A DNA stretch of 16,141 bases from JACDDK01 sp041747155 (GCA_041747155.1 JBGTFQ010000057.1:1-16141); one strand, 5' to 3'. Positions 1-7,334 are shown, counted from the first letter of the stretch. Translations and numbers: made by a program. The notes: generated from the letters alone by a model not told the origin.

Positions 1-1184
1 TCGGACTCTTCGGCATGTTCGTGGGCGCTGCGGCATCCGGTTCACTCGCCGACCGTTACGGGCGCAAGGCGGTCCTAATGGGGACGTTACTCTTGTATTC
101 GGTGGCGACCGGACTAACCGCACTCGCCTGGGGCTACGGAGTGTTGCTGGTCTTGAGGTTCATAACAGGACTAGGGCTCGGCGGAGAGTTGCCGGTGGCA
201 AGCACGCTAGTTTCGGAGGTTGCGCCGACAAAGAAGCGGGGGCGGATGGTCGTGTTGCTCGAAAGTTTCTGGGCTTATGGTTGGATCCTCGCAGCCCTAA
301 TAGGTTTCCTCGTGATCCCCACATTCGGCTGGCGCATAGCGTTCCTGATAGGTTCCCTCCCAGCCCTCTACGTCATAGTTCTGCGCCGTCACCTCCCCGA
401 ATCCCCCCGATACCTCCTGCGCCAGGGAAGACTTCAAGAAGCCCGCGAAGCCGCCGCCTACTTCGGAGTGACAATTGAAGAGCATGAACAAGAAACACAT
501 CAGCACGAAACAAAGCGCCCCGAAAAAGTAGGTTTGCGGGCGTTGTGGTCCGGAGACTATACGCGGCGCACGGCGATGTTGTGGGTGTTGTGGTTTGGGA
601 TGGTGTTCTCGTACTATGGCATCTTCACGTGGTTACCTCAGATACTCGCCACTGCGGGCTACGACCTTGTGCGGTCCTTCGGTTTCGTGCTGCTTATAAC
701 GCTCGCCCAGGTGCCAGGATATTTCTCGGCGGCGTATCTCGTGGAACGATGGGGCCGCAAGCAGACGCTCGTCACGTACCTGCTCGGCTGCGCCGCAGCT
801 ACGTTAGTCTTCGGGCTTCGGGGCCTCGGGGCGGACGCTTCGGGGGCGGAGTTGGTCTTTTTGGGTTCGCTCGTCTCGTTCTTCAACCTCGGGGCTTGGG
901 GTGTCGTGTACAGCTACACGCCAGAGCTGTATCCAACGGCCACTCGCGCCTCGGGTGCGGGATGGGCTGCGGGAGTTGGGCGGATCGGGGGCATCGCTGG
1001 TCCCTATCTCGTAGGGGTCATGATCGGGGCCGACGGAGCCGGTGTCGTAGCCGTGTTCGGCATGTTCGCGGCCGTCCTCCTCGTGATCGCCGCCAATGTA
1101 TGGCTGCTTGGTGAGGAGACGCAGGGCCGGACTCTGGACGAAATCTCCAGATCCTCGCCCGCAGCAGCAACCGTTCAGAGCTAG
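1..1184 (+). CDS. niaP: NiaP-like MFS transporter, 5'-truncated
   Basis: Inner-membrane major facilitator transporter, probably for nicotinate or a similar small carboxylate, driven by protons. The first full codon is at base 3 and the frame is open to the window edge, so the true start lies outside; the ATG at 15 falls inside the conserved motif-A region (GSLADRYGRK follows it) and is not a start. Recognisable blocks are GLGLGGELPVASTLVSE, LLESFWAYGWILAALIGF, FSYYGIFTWLP, LAQVPGYFSAAYLVERWGRK and SFFNLGAWGVVYSYTPELYP, which I recall as characteristic of Bacillus NiaP/YceI, ending in the porter-like ETQGRTLDEI tail. About 10 of the usual 12 membrane segments are present. The aldehyde dehydrogenase start follows 40 bp downstream, so co-transcription is possible. 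The family call is firm; nicotinate as substrate is inference. Wobble composition changes sharply within the gene (see findings). Confidence 0.85.
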   Translation, partial: GLFGMFVGAAASGSLADRYGRKAVLMGTLLLYSVATGLTALAWGYGVLLVLRFITGLGLGGELPVASTLVSEVAPTKKRGRMVVLLESFWAYGWILAALIGFLVIPTFGWRIAFLIGSLPALYVIVLRRHLPESPRYLLRQGRLQEAREAAAYFGVTIEEHEQETHQHETKRPEKVGLRALWSGDYTRRTAMLWVLWFGMVFSYYGIFTWLPQILATAGYDLVRSFGFVLLITLAQVPGYFSAAYLVERWGRKQTLVTYLLGCAAATLVFGLRGLGADASGAELVFLGSLVSFFNLGAWGVVYSYTPELYPTATRASGAGWAAGVGRIGGIAGPYLVGVMIGADGAGVVAVFGMFAAVLLVIAANVWLLGEETQGRTLDEISRSSPAAATVQS

Positions 1185-1224
1185 AAACTCAACGTGCGCC
1201 GGGTGAGATAATCTATGTTTACCA

Positions 1225-2832
1225 ATGCGGCTCAATTCAGGAGGTCAGCGAATAGATACCGTCCAGCAGGACACTTATGGATATAGATCAGACGGAACGC
1301 TCCTCGAAAGGCTAGCGAATCTCGTAACTGTCGCCGGTGGGGATCGCGAGCGTTTGGAGGTAGAGGTTCCGTTTACCGGAGATGTGTTGGGGCACGTTCC
1401 TTTGTGTATCGGGGACGACGTGGATCTCGCGGTTCGGCAGGCACGAGTGGTGCAGAAGTCCTGGGCCGGGCTGGACATGGAGGAGCGGGCCGGTATCTTC
1501 TTTCGGTTCCATGATCTCTTGCTAGAGCGACAGGGCGAGATCCTTGATCTGATCCAGCAGGAGAACGGCAAGGCTCGTAAGCACGCTTTCGAGGAGGTCC
1601 TGGACACCGCCATCGTCGCCCGTTACTACGCTAACACCGTCAATAAGCATCTTCGTCCTCACAAGCGTCAGGGCGTCATACCACTATTGACCGATACGCG
1701 GGAGTACCATCATCCGCTAGGTGTGGCCGGCTTTATAGTCCCCTGGAACTATCCGCTGTCGCTCGGGATCACCGACGCCATCCCCGCGCTGCTCGCCGGT
1801 AATGGCGTCGTCATCAAGCCAGATGAGCGGACACCGTTCTCCACGCTCTGGGCCGTGGGCCTGCTGCACGAAGCTGGTCTGCCGCACGGTATCGCTCAGG
1901 TCGTGACTGGTCCCGGATCGGAGCTTGGCGACCCTATAGTTGACGGGGTGGATTTCGTGATGTTTACCGGCAGTACGCGGGTCGGGCGGATCGTTGCGCA
2001 ACGGGCCGCCGGTAGGCTAATAGATTATTCGATGGAACTCGGCGGTAAGAACGCCATGATAGTGCTGGACGATGCCGACCTCGACCGGGCCATCCCCGGC
2101 GCCGAACGCGCTGTCTTCTCCAACAGCGGCCAACTCTGTATCGCCACCGAGCGCCTGTACGTACATGCGGACATCTACGACGAGTTCAAACGCCGCCTCA
2201 TCGAACACACGCGTAACATGAAGCTCGGCGCAAGCTTAGACTACAGCGCGGATATGGGAACCCTGACCTCAGCAGATCAGTTGGATCGCGTACGGGCACA
2301 CGTCGATGAAGCTGTCAGCAAGGGAGCGACAGTCCTCGTTGGCGGGCATCACAGGTCGGAGATCGGACCATACTTCTACGAACCAACCATCCTGGAGAAC
2401 GTCTCGAAAGATATGCAACTCTGCGCCGAAGAAACCTTCGGTCCCATAGTCGCACTCTACAAATTTCATACTCTCGACGAAGTAGTAAGACAAGCCAACG
2501 ACAGCCTCTACGGCCTGAACTTCAGCGTCTGGACCCGCGACACCACAAAGGGCCGCGACCTCGCAACCCGCCTGCAAGCCGGGACGGTCAACGTGAACGA
2601 AGCCTACGCAGCAGCTTGGGCCTCGGTAGACGCTCCGATGGGCGGTTTCAAGGACTCCGGCGTGGGCCGCAGGCACGGAGCGCACGGCATCCAGAAGTAC
2701 ACTGAATCCCAGACAGTCGCCGTCCAGAGATTGCTGCCCGTGGCCGCGCCCCCTGGCATAAGCGAGGAGCGTTACGCCAAGCTGATGACCGGTGCGTTGA
2801 AGATCCTAAAACGTCTGCCCGGCTCACGCTAG
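1225..2832 (+). CDS. gabD2: GabD2-like NADP-dependent (succinate-)semialdehyde dehydrogenase
   Basis: Cytoplasmic aldehyde dehydrogenase oxidising an aldehyde to the acid with NAD(P)+. Key residues are in place for the ATG-1225 numbering: Asn175 in PWNYP, Lys198 in VVIKPDE, general base Glu271 in MELGGKN, nucleophile Cys305 in NSGQLCIATE, and Glu403 in EETFGP. The 34-residue Glu-Cys spacing is the normal one. The tail (NVNEAYAAAWASVDAPMGG, SGVGRRHGAHGIQKYTESQT) resembles mycobacterial GabD2, so succinate semialdehyde is the favoured substrate, not proven. 535 residues is slightly long for the family; residues 1 to about 22 look unconserved. The start is uncertain: ATG 1225 has no ribosome site, while a perfect AGGAGGT lies inside the ORF (1239-1245), six bases before an in-frame ATA. 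An SDR gene follows 19 bp downstream, suggesting an operon. Confidence 0.9.
   Translation: MRLNSGGQRIDTVQQDTYGYRSDGTLLERLANLVTVAGGDRERLEVEVPFTGDVLGHVPLCIGDDVDLAVRQARVVQKSWAGLDMEERAGIFFRFHDLLLERQGEILDLIQQENGKARKHAFEEVLDTAIVARYYANTVNKHLRPHKRQGVIPLLTDTREYHHPLGVAGFIVPWNYPLSLGITDAIPALLAGNGVVIKPDERTPFSTLWAVGLLHEAGLPHGIAQVVTGPGSELGDPIVDGVDFVMFTGSTRVGRIVAQRAAGRLIDYSMELGGKNAMIVLDDADLDRAIPGAERAVFSNSGQLCIATERLYVHADIYDEFKRRLIEHTRNMKLGASLDYSADMGTLTSADQLDRVRAHVDEAVSKGATVLVGGHHRSEIGPYFYEPTILENVSKDMQLCAEETFGPIVALYKFHTLDEVVRQANDSLYGLNFSVWTRDTTKGRDLATRLQAGTVNVNEAYAAAWASVDAPMGGFKDSGVGRRHGAHGIQKYTESQTVAVQRLLPVAAPPGISEERYAKLMTGALKILKRLPGSR
1239..1245 (+). promoter_or_regulatory. Full Shine-Dalgarno AGGAGGT with no standard start codon after it
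   Basis: AGGAGGT sits 14 bases inside the aldehyde dehydrogenase ORF that begins at ATG 1225. Six bases after it, in frame, is ATA (1252-1254), where a start codon would be expected. No ATG, GTG or TTG follows in frame before the conserved part of the protein. Either initiation uses ATG 1225 and the motif is chance or relic, or ATA is used, or an original ATG changed to ATA. Confidence 0.6.
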
Positions 2833-2851
2833 ACGGTGCGGGAGAGTTTGT

Positions 2852-3682
2852 ATGACTGACATCTCCGGCAAGAACGTCGTTATTACCGGTGGAGCTAGCG
2901 GTATGGGGCGGCTCTTCGCTCTCAAAACCGCCCGACGGGGCGCGACGGTCATCATCTACGACCTTGATGACGGGGCGATGAACTCGGTCGTTGAGGAGAT
3001 CCGCGCAACAGGGCGTGAGGCGCACGGTTTTCTCTGCGATGTCTCTGACCGCGAGGCCGTCTATCGTACGGCGGACGAGGTTCGGGAGCTTGTAGGTCCG
3101 GTGGACGTTCTGTTCAACAACGCGGGTGTCGTCTCAGGTCGTCGGCTGATGGAGATACCGGACGAGAAGATTGAGGCCGTAATGAACGTGAACGTGTTGG
3201 CTCTTTACTGGGTGACGAAGTCTTTCCTGCCGGATATGTTGGCTCGGAACAGTGGTCACATCGTGACGATGGCCTCAGCCGCTGGTTTGCTCGGTGTGGA
3301 TCGCCAGACAGACTACGCCGCGAGCAAGAGTGCTGCCATCGGATTTACGCGGTCGTTGCGCGTCGAGCTAAAGCAGACCGGACACACCGGAATAAAGACC
3401 ACCATAGTCGAGCCGTTCTTCGTCAACACCGGCATGTTCGACGGGGTAAAGACCCGCTTCCCGCGCATCCTGCCAATTCTGGATGGAGACGACGTTACGG
3501 ACCTCGTCATATCAGCGGTACGCAACAATAAACAGGAGCTCAGAATGCCTCCCATCGTGAACCTAGTTCCAGGACTGCATTTGCTGCCCGTAGACATCTT
3601 CGATTGGCTCGCGGACTTCCTAGGGATAAACGATTCGATGGACGAGTTTAGAGGTCGCAAGCCAAAGAAACACATCCCGTAG
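2852..3682 (+). CDS. Classical short-chain dehydrogenase/reductase (SDR16C-like)
   Basis: NAD(P)-dependent oxidoreductase acting on an alcohol or carbonyl. Visible elements: Rossmann motif TGGASGMG at residues 12-19, NNAG near residue 90, and catalytic Ser142, Tyr155 and Lys159 (DYAASKSA). The C-terminal region, with LPVDIFDWLADFLG and MDEFRGRKP, resembles the SDR16C/retinol-dehydrogenase-like group that acts on hydrophobic alcohols. Length 276 aa is typical. ATG 2852 is preceded by GGGAGA with about 7 bases spacing and comes 19 bp after the aldehyde dehydrogenase stop. Paired with it, this could form a two-step alcohol to aldehyde to acid route; that pairing is inference and the substrate is unknown. 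It ends 22 bp from the convergent tetR stop, with no clear terminator hairpin in the gap. Confidence 0.88.
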   Translation: MTDISGKNVVITGGASGMGRLFALKTARRGATVIIYDLDDGAMNSVVEEIRATGREAHGFLCDVSDREAVYRTADEVRELVGPVDVLFNNAGVVSGRRLMEIPDEKIEAVMNVNVLALYWVTKSFLPDMLARNSGHIVTMASAAGLLGVDRQTDYAASKSAAIGFTRSLRVELKQTGHTGIKTTIVEPFFVNTGMFDGVKTRFPRILPILDGDDVTDLVISAVRNNKQELRMPPIVNLVPGLHLLPVDIFDWLADFLGINDSMDEFRGRKPKKHIP

Positions 3683-3704
3683 GGCGTGCGGAGCGAGAAG
3701 AGGT

Positions 3705-4307
3705 CTAGAGCGTCCGGTCCCTGTCCAACAATTCGCAAGCAAGGGATCTCGCCTCCAGCAGAGACTCGCCGCTACGTCGCATGGCCGCCGTTGCAGTCGC
3801 GCCTTCTAGCAAAATAAGCAGCCGCTCCGCCAGAGTTTCTGGCTCCTCAAATTCCGCGTCGCTTGCCAAATCCGCAAGGTGACGCTTGACCCCTTCTTTG
3901 TGTTTCTGGGCGACGATGCGGGCGGGATGTTCGAGACTGGGAAGCTCGGCTGCCGCGTTGGCGAAGGCACAACCCCGATAATTCTCTCCCACCAACCAGT
4001 CTCCGTAAGCCCCGAAAACCGCCAGTAGCTTCTCACGAGGCTCGACTACTCCGTCGGTAACTCCTAGCAGATATACCCTCCACATTTCGTCCCGACGACG
4101 GAGGTACTCGGCTACTAGCTCGTCTTTCCCTCCGAACCGATTGTAGAGCGTCCTCTTGGAGACGTTCGCCTGCTCCGAGATGGTGTCCACACCAACAGCC
4201 CTAATTCCTTCCCGATAGAAAAGCTCCGCCGCTGTCTCCAAAAGCCGTTCCGCAGCCGGACGAGCCCGCCCGGAACACCCACCTTCTCCTGTTCCTCGCT
4301 CCATCAT
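3705..4307 (-). CDS. TetR-family transcriptional repressor
   Basis: DNA-binding ligand-responsive repressor of 200 aa, a normal TetR size. The N-terminal helix-turn-helix spans about residues 18-65 (TAAELFYREGIRAVGVDTIS, then EQANVSKRTLYNRFGGKDEL). The C-terminal ligand/dimer domain carries NYRGCAFANAAAELP, seen in one common TetR subgroup. GAGG lies 5 bases before the first of two adjacent ATG codons (4307 and 4304); either could be used. It diverges from an MFS transporter gene with a 94-bp shared upstream region containing a TATAAT box for tetR overlapped by an imperfect palindrome, so autorepression and control of the transporter are the likely role (inference). The SDR/aldehyde dehydrogenase pair, convergent to it, may or may not be a target. 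Confidence 0.92.
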   Translation of the reverse strand: MMERGTGEGGCSGRARPAAERLLETAAELFYREGIRAVGVDTISEQANVSKRTLYNRFGGKDELVAEYLRRRDEMWRVYLLGVTDGVVEPREKLLAVFGAYGDWLVGENYRGCAFANAAAELPSLEHPARIVAQKHKEGVKRHLADLASDAEFEEPETLAERLLILLEGATATAAMRRSGESLLEARSLACELLDRDRTL

Positions 4308-4340
4308 CCAATCCTCAAAACTCTCTACAACATCTCCTTG

Positions 4341-4346
4341 ATTATA
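4341..4346 (-). promoter_or_regulatory. tetR promoter -10 box TATAAT
   Basis: On the minus strand this reads TATAAT, a perfect -10 hexamer, 33 bases upstream of the first tetR ATG. It predicts a transcript start near 4334 and a leader of about 27 bases that includes the GAGG ribosome site. No good -35 hexamer is visible at 16-18 bases spacing. Confidence 0.55.
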
Positions 4347-4358
4347 CAGGTCTGTGTA
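4343..4358. promoter_or_regulatory. Candidate TetR operator (imperfect palindrome)
   Basis: TATACAGGTCTGTGTA: six of eight base pairs are symmetric, with a perfect ACAG-GT-CTGT core. It overlaps the tetR -10 box and lies about 44 bp upstream of the divergent MFS start. A repressor bound here would block tetR transcription and could affect the transporter promoter. The assignment rests on position and symmetry only. Confidence 0.4.
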
Positions 4359-4401
4359 CTTGGATGTATTGAGTTTCGGGCTCGTACGAGAGGAGATTTG
4401 T

Positions 4402-5634
4402 GTGTCGGTAGAGGATTCTGGTTTTCGTGGGAAGGAGAGGATCGGTTGGTTGGTGGGTCCGGGGTTGGCTTTGATCGCGGTTACTTACGGGCTTGCGCGG
4501 TACGCTTACGGTCTTTTTCTGCCGGAGTTGCGGGAGGCTTTTGGGCTTTCTCCCTCGTTGCTTGGCCTGATCGGCACTGGTTCTTATCTGGGTTATTGCC
4601 TCGCCATAGTCGTCTCGCTGGTCTACACCTCGAAGATGGGACCGCGTTGGATGGCGGTGGCCGCTGGCCTGGTGGCGGTAGTGGGTATGGGTGTGGTAGC
4701 AGCCGCCCCTGTGGCCTGGGTGTTGGCGCTGGGGATATTGGTAGCCGGAAGCAGCACGGGGCTCGCCTCCCCACCGATGGGAGAGGCGGTGGCGCGTTCG
4801 ATCCCGCGCCGCCTCCAAGATAGAGCCAATTCTCTTATCAACAGCGGCACCAGCATCGGCGTGGCGCTCTCGGGACCGGCGGCGCTACTCCTGACCGGGC
4901 AGTGGCGGATCGCCTGGGCTGTGTTCGCCTTTGTGGGAATCATCGTCGTCGTTTGGAACGCGGCGATCATGCCCCGCAGAGTCGTGGCGGATAAAGATGA
5001 TCCCGGAAGCAGTGAACCGGGAGCTAGTAAGGATTCGGAGGCATCGAGCGCGTGGTTCTCTTATTTGATGGGAACTCGCGTGCGTCACAAGTCTTTGCCG
5101 CTCTTCGTGGCCGCGTTCGGGATAGGCTTCGCGAGCGCCGTTTACTGGACGTTCTCTCGTGAGCTTGTCGTACAAGCGGGAGATTTGAACGAGGTAGGTT
5201 CCACGCTCTTCTGGACTGTTATAGGGGTTTCGGGACTCGCTGGTGGTGCTGCGGGCGATCTCATGAGGCGTTTTGGGTTGAAGGCCGCCTTACGAGGGAT
5301 GCTCTTCTCGATGGCCGCCGCGATTGCGTTGCTACCTTTGGCTGCGGGCGTTGTTCCTCTGGCATATGCCAGCGCGGCGCTCTTCGGCTCCACGTATATT
5401 ATGCTCAGTGGTGTGATCCTGGTGTGGTCAGTGAATGTCTTCCGCGAGCGTCCATCCGCTGGAATTGGAGCTGGATTTCTGGTGATCTCGCTGGGTCAAG
5501 CGGTTGGTTCTCCCATCGCCGGTGCTCTGACGGAAGCTACGGGCTTCATCGCCTCGTTCTTCGCGTTCGCGGCTACGGCCGTACTTACCGCATTAGTGAG
5601 GCCACACAGATTGGATGCTAACACTTCCGAGTAG
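4402..5634 (+). CDS. YbfB/YjiJ-family MFS transporter
   Basis: Inner-membrane transporter of the MFS_4 (YbfB/YjiJ, formerly DUF1228) type; substrate unknown, drug or small-molecule efflux plausible. The opening GLALIAVTYGLARYAYGLF matches the first-helix signature of this group, and about 12 hydrophobic segments are distributed in two halves around a charged loop near the middle (RRVVADKDDPGSSEPGASKD). I place the start at GTG 4402, giving 410 aa, because AGAGGAG (4389-4395) lies six bases upstream. The in-frame ATG at 4354 has no ribosome site, lies within the putative tetR operator, and would add 16 residues unlike the family. It diverges from tetR, which probably regulates it. Its stop is 10 bp from the convergent DUF1360 gene. 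Confidence 0.85.
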   Translation: MSVEDSGFRGKERIGWLVGPGLALIAVTYGLARYAYGLFLPELREAFGLSPSLLGLIGTGSYLGYCLAIVVSLVYTSKMGPRWMAVAAGLVAVVGMGVVAAAPVAWVLALGILVAGSSTGLASPPMGEAVARSIPRRLQDRANSLINSGTSIGVALSGPAALLLTGQWRIAWAVFAFVGIIVVVWNAAIMPRRVVADKDDPGSSEPGASKDSEASSAWFSYLMGTRVRHKSLPLFVAAFGIGFASAVYWTFSRELVVQAGDLNEVGSTLFWTVIGVSGLAGGAAGDLMRRFGLKAALRGMLFSMAAAIALLPLAAGVVPLAYASAALFGSTYIMLSGVILVWSVNVFRERPSAGIGAGFLVISLGQAVGSPIAGALTEATGFIASFFAFAATAVLTALVRPHRLDANTSE

Positions 5635-5644
5635 CTACTCCGTG

Positions 5645-6148
5645 CTATGTCCGATCCATGAGGGCTTTGTAGGTCTGGTGGAGATGGTCCGAGATTGTGA
5701 GCGTGGTGAAGATGGCAGCGACCAGACGCGTCACCGCTGGGAAGAGCGCGAAGGCGTAGGTGAAGAACGCCGCCACCCACATACCGAGGCAGAAGTGACA
5801 GGTGAGAAGTTCCCCGATAGTCTTTTGTAGGCCGGTGCCACGAGGTTTTTCGTCGGCCTTCGTCGGGCTTTTCACTTCTTGGAGCTCGGTAAACGGGGCT
5901 CGGATGGGGCTTGTGATCGGCTCTCTAGCCAGGATCCAACTGAGTTTGTGAGTCGCAACCCCGAAGATCAAGATATCCCGAACCTCTACCCGCTCCGGAA
6001 CGCCCCGACCCATAACCCGGCTCACGACGAGAAAGAGCCCAAAGATCAAATTGAACACCCCAACTAACGTCGCATACGAAGAGACTGGCACTTCGTCATT
6101 CTTGTCGTATTCCCCGAAAACACCGGGTTTTAGCTTTTCCTCGCTCAT
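5645..6148 (-). CDS. DUF1360 membrane protein
   Basis: Small predicted integral membrane protein of unknown function, 167 aa from the start chosen here. Hydrophobic segments occur at about residues 24-45 (ATLVGVFNLIFGLFLVVSRV), around IFGVATHKLSWILARE, and in the last 50 residues. Family hallmarks are ATHKLSWILAREPITSPIRA and the CxxC block LTCHFCLGMWVAAFF, which suggests a metal or redox pair. ATG 6148 is preferred because AGGAG (6156-6160) stands 7 bases before it; an upstream GTG at 6181 would add 11 residues but has a weaker ribosome site. It diverges from a general-stress-type SDR. Bacillus YjcA belongs to this family; I know of no established biochemical role. Confidence 0.85.
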   Translation of the reverse strand: MSEEKLKPGVFGEYDKNDEVPVSSYATLVGVFNLIFGLFLVVSRVMGRGVPERVEVRDILIFGVATHKLSWILAREPITSPIRAPFTELQEVKSPTKADEKPRGTGLQKTIGELLTCHFCLGMWVAAFFTYAFALFPAVTRLVAAIFTTLTISDHLHQTYKALMDRT

Positions 6149-6249
6149 GCAAAAACTCCTAAACTCTCGAACGTTCGACACTAGGGTATCCCCCAGGACT
6201 CCAACCCATTAAACATCTTCAATGCTCCGAAATATGTAGCGGAATGCGA

Positions 6250-6285
6250 GTATCCGCCTCCGCCGAGTGGGTATAAGCAACCCAC
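6250..6285 (+). promoter_or_regulatory. Candidate promoter of the stress-type SDR (SigB-like or housekeeping)
   Basis: GTATCC (6250-6255) and GGGTAT (6269-6274) are 13 bases apart, resembling GTTTAA-N12-14-GGGTAT of SigB/SigF-type promoters; only the -10 part is a perfect match. The same bases also give TATAAG (6272-6277), close to a housekeeping -10. Predicted start near 6281, 27 bases before the ATG. GTGGGT (6267-6272) and ACCCAC (6280-6285) form a perfect 6-bp inverted repeat around the -10/+1 region. Confidence 0.4.
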
Positions 6286-6307
6286 ATCTTACAGAAAGGA
6301 ACCCACG

Positions 6308-7207
6308 ATGACCGAAGATCAACACTCCCACGTTGACCCGAGAACGAAATACCCGCAGCCGGAGTACCCCGAACAGTCGCAGATAGAGCAACATCCCGGC
6401 GACGAGTCGGCGATGGACCCGAAACCCGACTACGGCTACGACACTTATACAGGCTCCGGCAAACTAACCGGCAAGCGAGCCGTCATAACCGGCGGCGACT
6501 CCGGCATCGGGCGGGCCGTGGCGCTCGCCTACGCCCGCGAAGGCGCGGATATCGTCATCTCCTACCTCTCCGACGAAGAGTCCGACGCGGACGAGACCGT
6601 CCGCATAGTAGAGGAAGCCGGTAGAAAGTGTGTCAAAGTACCCGGCGATATAAGCGATGAAGAGCAGTGCAAAAGGGTCATACAGACCGCTGTGAACGAG
6701 TTAGGTCACATAGACGTGCTCGTCAACAACGCCGCGCATCAGATGACGGTGGAGGGCGTGATGGATGTCTCAAGCGACTTGCTGGACCGCACGTTCAAGA
6801 CCAACATCTACGCCATGTTCTGGCTCGTCCAGGCCGCCATCCCGCACATGCCGCCCGGTGGCTCCATCATCAACGTCGGCTCCGCGCAGGCTTACAAGCC
6901 CTCGCCCGCACTCCTTCCATACTCTTCTACCAAAGGTGCGATCGTCACCTTCACCGAGGGGTTGGCTCAGGATGTGGTGCAGTATGGGTTGCGGGCCAAT
7001 ATCGTGGCGCCAGGTCCGTTTTGGACCCCGATCATCCCGGCCTCCATGGACGCCGAGACCACTTCCCAATTCGGCCTGCAATCCCCGATGGGCCGACCCG
7101 GGCAACCCGCCGAGCTAGCGGGCGTATTCGTCCTGCTGGCGAGCGACGAGTCAAGCTACATGAACGGCTCCTCCATAGACGTAACCGGCGGCCAACCGGT
7201 AGGCTAA
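6308..7207 (+). CDS. SDR oxidoreductase, YdaD/general stress protein 39 type
   Basis: NAD(P)-dependent short-chain dehydrogenase of 299 aa. Like its relatives (Bacillus YdaD/GSP39, E. coli YghA) it has a polar, proline- and glutamine-rich N-terminal extension of about 48 residues with MDPKPDYGYDTYTGSGKLTG before the Rossmann fold. Motifs: TGGDSGIG at 61-68, NNAA in place of the usual NNAG, catalytic Ser192, Tyr205 and Lys209 (YSSTKGA), and the C-terminal SSIDVTGGQ. ATG 6308 has GAAAGGA seven bases upstream. In Bacillus, ydaD is a SigB-regulated stress gene (established knowledge); a GGGTAT box upstream here fits a similar mode, but that is inference. Substrate unknown. Followed by a 127-bp gap with a hairpin before ask. 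Confidence 0.92.
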   Translation: MTEDQHSHVDPRTKYPQPEYPEQSQIEQHPGDESAMDPKPDYGYDTYTGSGKLTGKRAVITGGDSGIGRAVALAYAREGADIVISYLSDEESDADETVRIVEEAGRKCVKVPGDISDEEQCKRVIQTAVNELGHIDVLVNNAAHQMTVEGVMDVSSDLLDRTFKTNIYAMFWLVQAAIPHMPPGGSIINVGSAQAYKPSPALLPYSSTKGAIVTFTEGLAQDVVQYGLRANIVAPGPFWTPIIPASMDAETTSQFGLQSPMGRPGQPAELAGVFVLLASDESSYMNGSSIDVTGGQPVG

Positions 7208-7238
7208 ACAAAGTGCTCGTCCGCTGAGCCGCGCAAGA

Positions 7239-7267
7239 GGAGTCCCCGCCGTGAGCACGGGGGCTCC
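7239..7267 (+). terminator. GC-rich hairpin between SDR and ask
   Basis: GGAGTCCCCG pairs with CGGGGGCTCC (10 bp, one G-T wobble) around a 9-base loop, 31 bp after the SDR stop and 67 bp before the ask start. No U-tract follows, so it could be a weak or U-less terminator, an RNA stabiliser, or part of an ask leader. The remainder of the gap shows no recognisable riboswitch. Confidence 0.5.
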
Positions 7268-7334
7268 AGGATGAAACCCTTTCCACGATACGTTAGGCTA
7301 GAGGAGTAGAAACGGCGGGAAGAAGGAGAGGTTT

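Noticed and set aside
1215..1286. Short ORF beginning ATG 1215 and overlapping the aldehyde dehydrogenase start
   Set aside because: No ribosome site, overlaps a better-supported gene out of frame, and its sequence shows no leader-peptide feature.
4354..4401. ATG 4354 as start of the YbfB-type transporter
   Set aside because: No ribosome site, whereas GTG 4402 has AGAGGAG at six bases; the extra residues would lie over the promoter/operator region.
6149..6181. GTG 6181 as start of the DUF1360 protein
   Set aside because: Possible, but ATG 6148 has a much better AGGAG site; the extra 11 residues look non-conserved.
7271..7309. 12-codon leader-peptide-like ORF (MKPFPRYVRLEE) before ask
   Set aside because: Only one lysine, poorly placed ribosome site and no paired anti-terminator; probably chance.
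7208..7334. Lysine riboswitch before ask
   Set aside because: The gap is too short for the roughly 170-base element and the conserved core motifs are not visible.
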